Positions 41,709-41,830 of a stretch of DNA of 41,830 nucleotides are shown here, one piece after another. Both the position numbers and the translations under genes were made by a program. Positions within the stretch are counted from its first letter, which is position 1, and the number at the start of each line of letters is the position of its first letter. Origin of the DNA: an uncultured Ruminococcus sp. (GTDB taxonomy: Bacteria; Bacillota; Clostridia; Lachnospirales; Lachnospiraceae). Below the pieces are notes generated by a model. The model saw only the letters and a list, made by a program, of their open reading frames with translations. It had not been told where the DNA came from and searched no databases. The stretch lies in NCBI GenBank assembly GCA_900541505.1, contig UQKK01000029.1, positions 1 through 41,830 on the forward strand, in the 5' to 3' direction.

Positions 41709-41830
41709 AAATAAATACCTGCCTTTCTTTCTGTCTGCCGACATTATACCATGTCCACTAACCTCATGCTACGCTTTCAGCTTGCATTCGCTAAGTGGTC
41801 AGGTATTAGTTCCACTAAGGCTCGCAATAA

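Noticed and set aside
41745..41830. Repeats of CCACTAA at the right edge as a possible mobile-element end
   Set aside because: Only short partial matches (CCACTAAC and TTCCACTAAGG) and the window ends here, so nothing can be supported.

Overview
The window looks like chromosomal DNA of an anaerobic gut Clostridia of the Lachnospiraceae type. The evidence is moderate GC, strong AGGAGG ribosome binding sites, a glycyl-radical microcompartment locus, GPH sugar transport and GH78 rhamnosidases. The genus cannot be fixed from sequence reading alone. No rRNA, tRNA, CRISPR array, insertion sequence or phage gene was recognised.

Layout. 1-3.3 kb: a repeated hairpin element behind a leftward promoter, a TetR-type regulator, and a leftward three-gene operon (TPR protein, DUF4037 nucleotidyltransferase-like protein, DUF4125 protein). 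3.6-5.5 kb: a ROK sugar kinase and a convergent PHP-family phosphatase sharing a bidirectional terminator. 5.7-11.8 kb: a giant secreted, wall-anchored alpha-L-rhamnosidase. Its signal peptide is out of frame with the rest of the protein at a run of nine G; eight G would restore a 2004-residue protein, so the gene is a candidate for phase variation.

12.0-27.2 kb: a complete glycyl-radical-enzyme microcompartment operon resembling the GRM5 / fucose-rhamnose type. It encodes a glycyl radical diol dehydratase and its activase, an EutS/PduU-like shell protein, an EutP-like GTPase, a class II fuculose/rhamnulose-1-phosphate aldolase, a GlcG/HbpS-like protein, PduP aldehyde dehydrogenase, a zinc-type alcohol dehydrogenase, four BMC-H shell proteins, PduL, an EutN-type vertex protein, PduS, PduT, a DeoR regulator and an iron alcohol dehydrogenase. 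The likely pathway: deoxyhexose-1-phosphate is split to DHAP and lactaldehyde, lactaldehyde is reduced to 1,2-propanediol, the diol is dehydrated to propionaldehyde, and this is disproportionated to 1-propanol and propionyl phosphate. Five cargo enzymes carry amphipathic encapsulation-type helices. The operon begins at a near-consensus promoter, has a second one before the aldolase, and ends at a strong terminator. Copies of the repeated hairpin element lie in its leader and directly after its last gene.

27.2-30.8 kb, leftward: a small protein, a lipoprotein and an unusual ECF sigma factor with a zinc ribbon, a collagen-like G-x-x tract, a membrane helix and an outer domain. 31.1-32.0 kb: an Rpn-family nuclease with a strong internal start that may encode a nested C-terminal product. 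32.1-35.1 kb: a DUF134 regulator translationally coupled to an 860-residue CoA-disulfide-reductase / rhodanese / sulfite-reductase-like / ferredoxin fusion. 35.2-40.4 kb: an AraC regulator divergent from a GPH transporter and an intracellular GH78 rhamnosidase, then a convergent GH13 alpha-amylase-family gene.

Together, the surface rhamnosidase, the GPH importer and the cytoplasmic rhamnosidase could release and import rhamnose-containing glycans, while the microcompartment handles the toxic aldehydes made from the deoxysugar. Rhamnose/fucose isomerase and kinase genes are not in the window.
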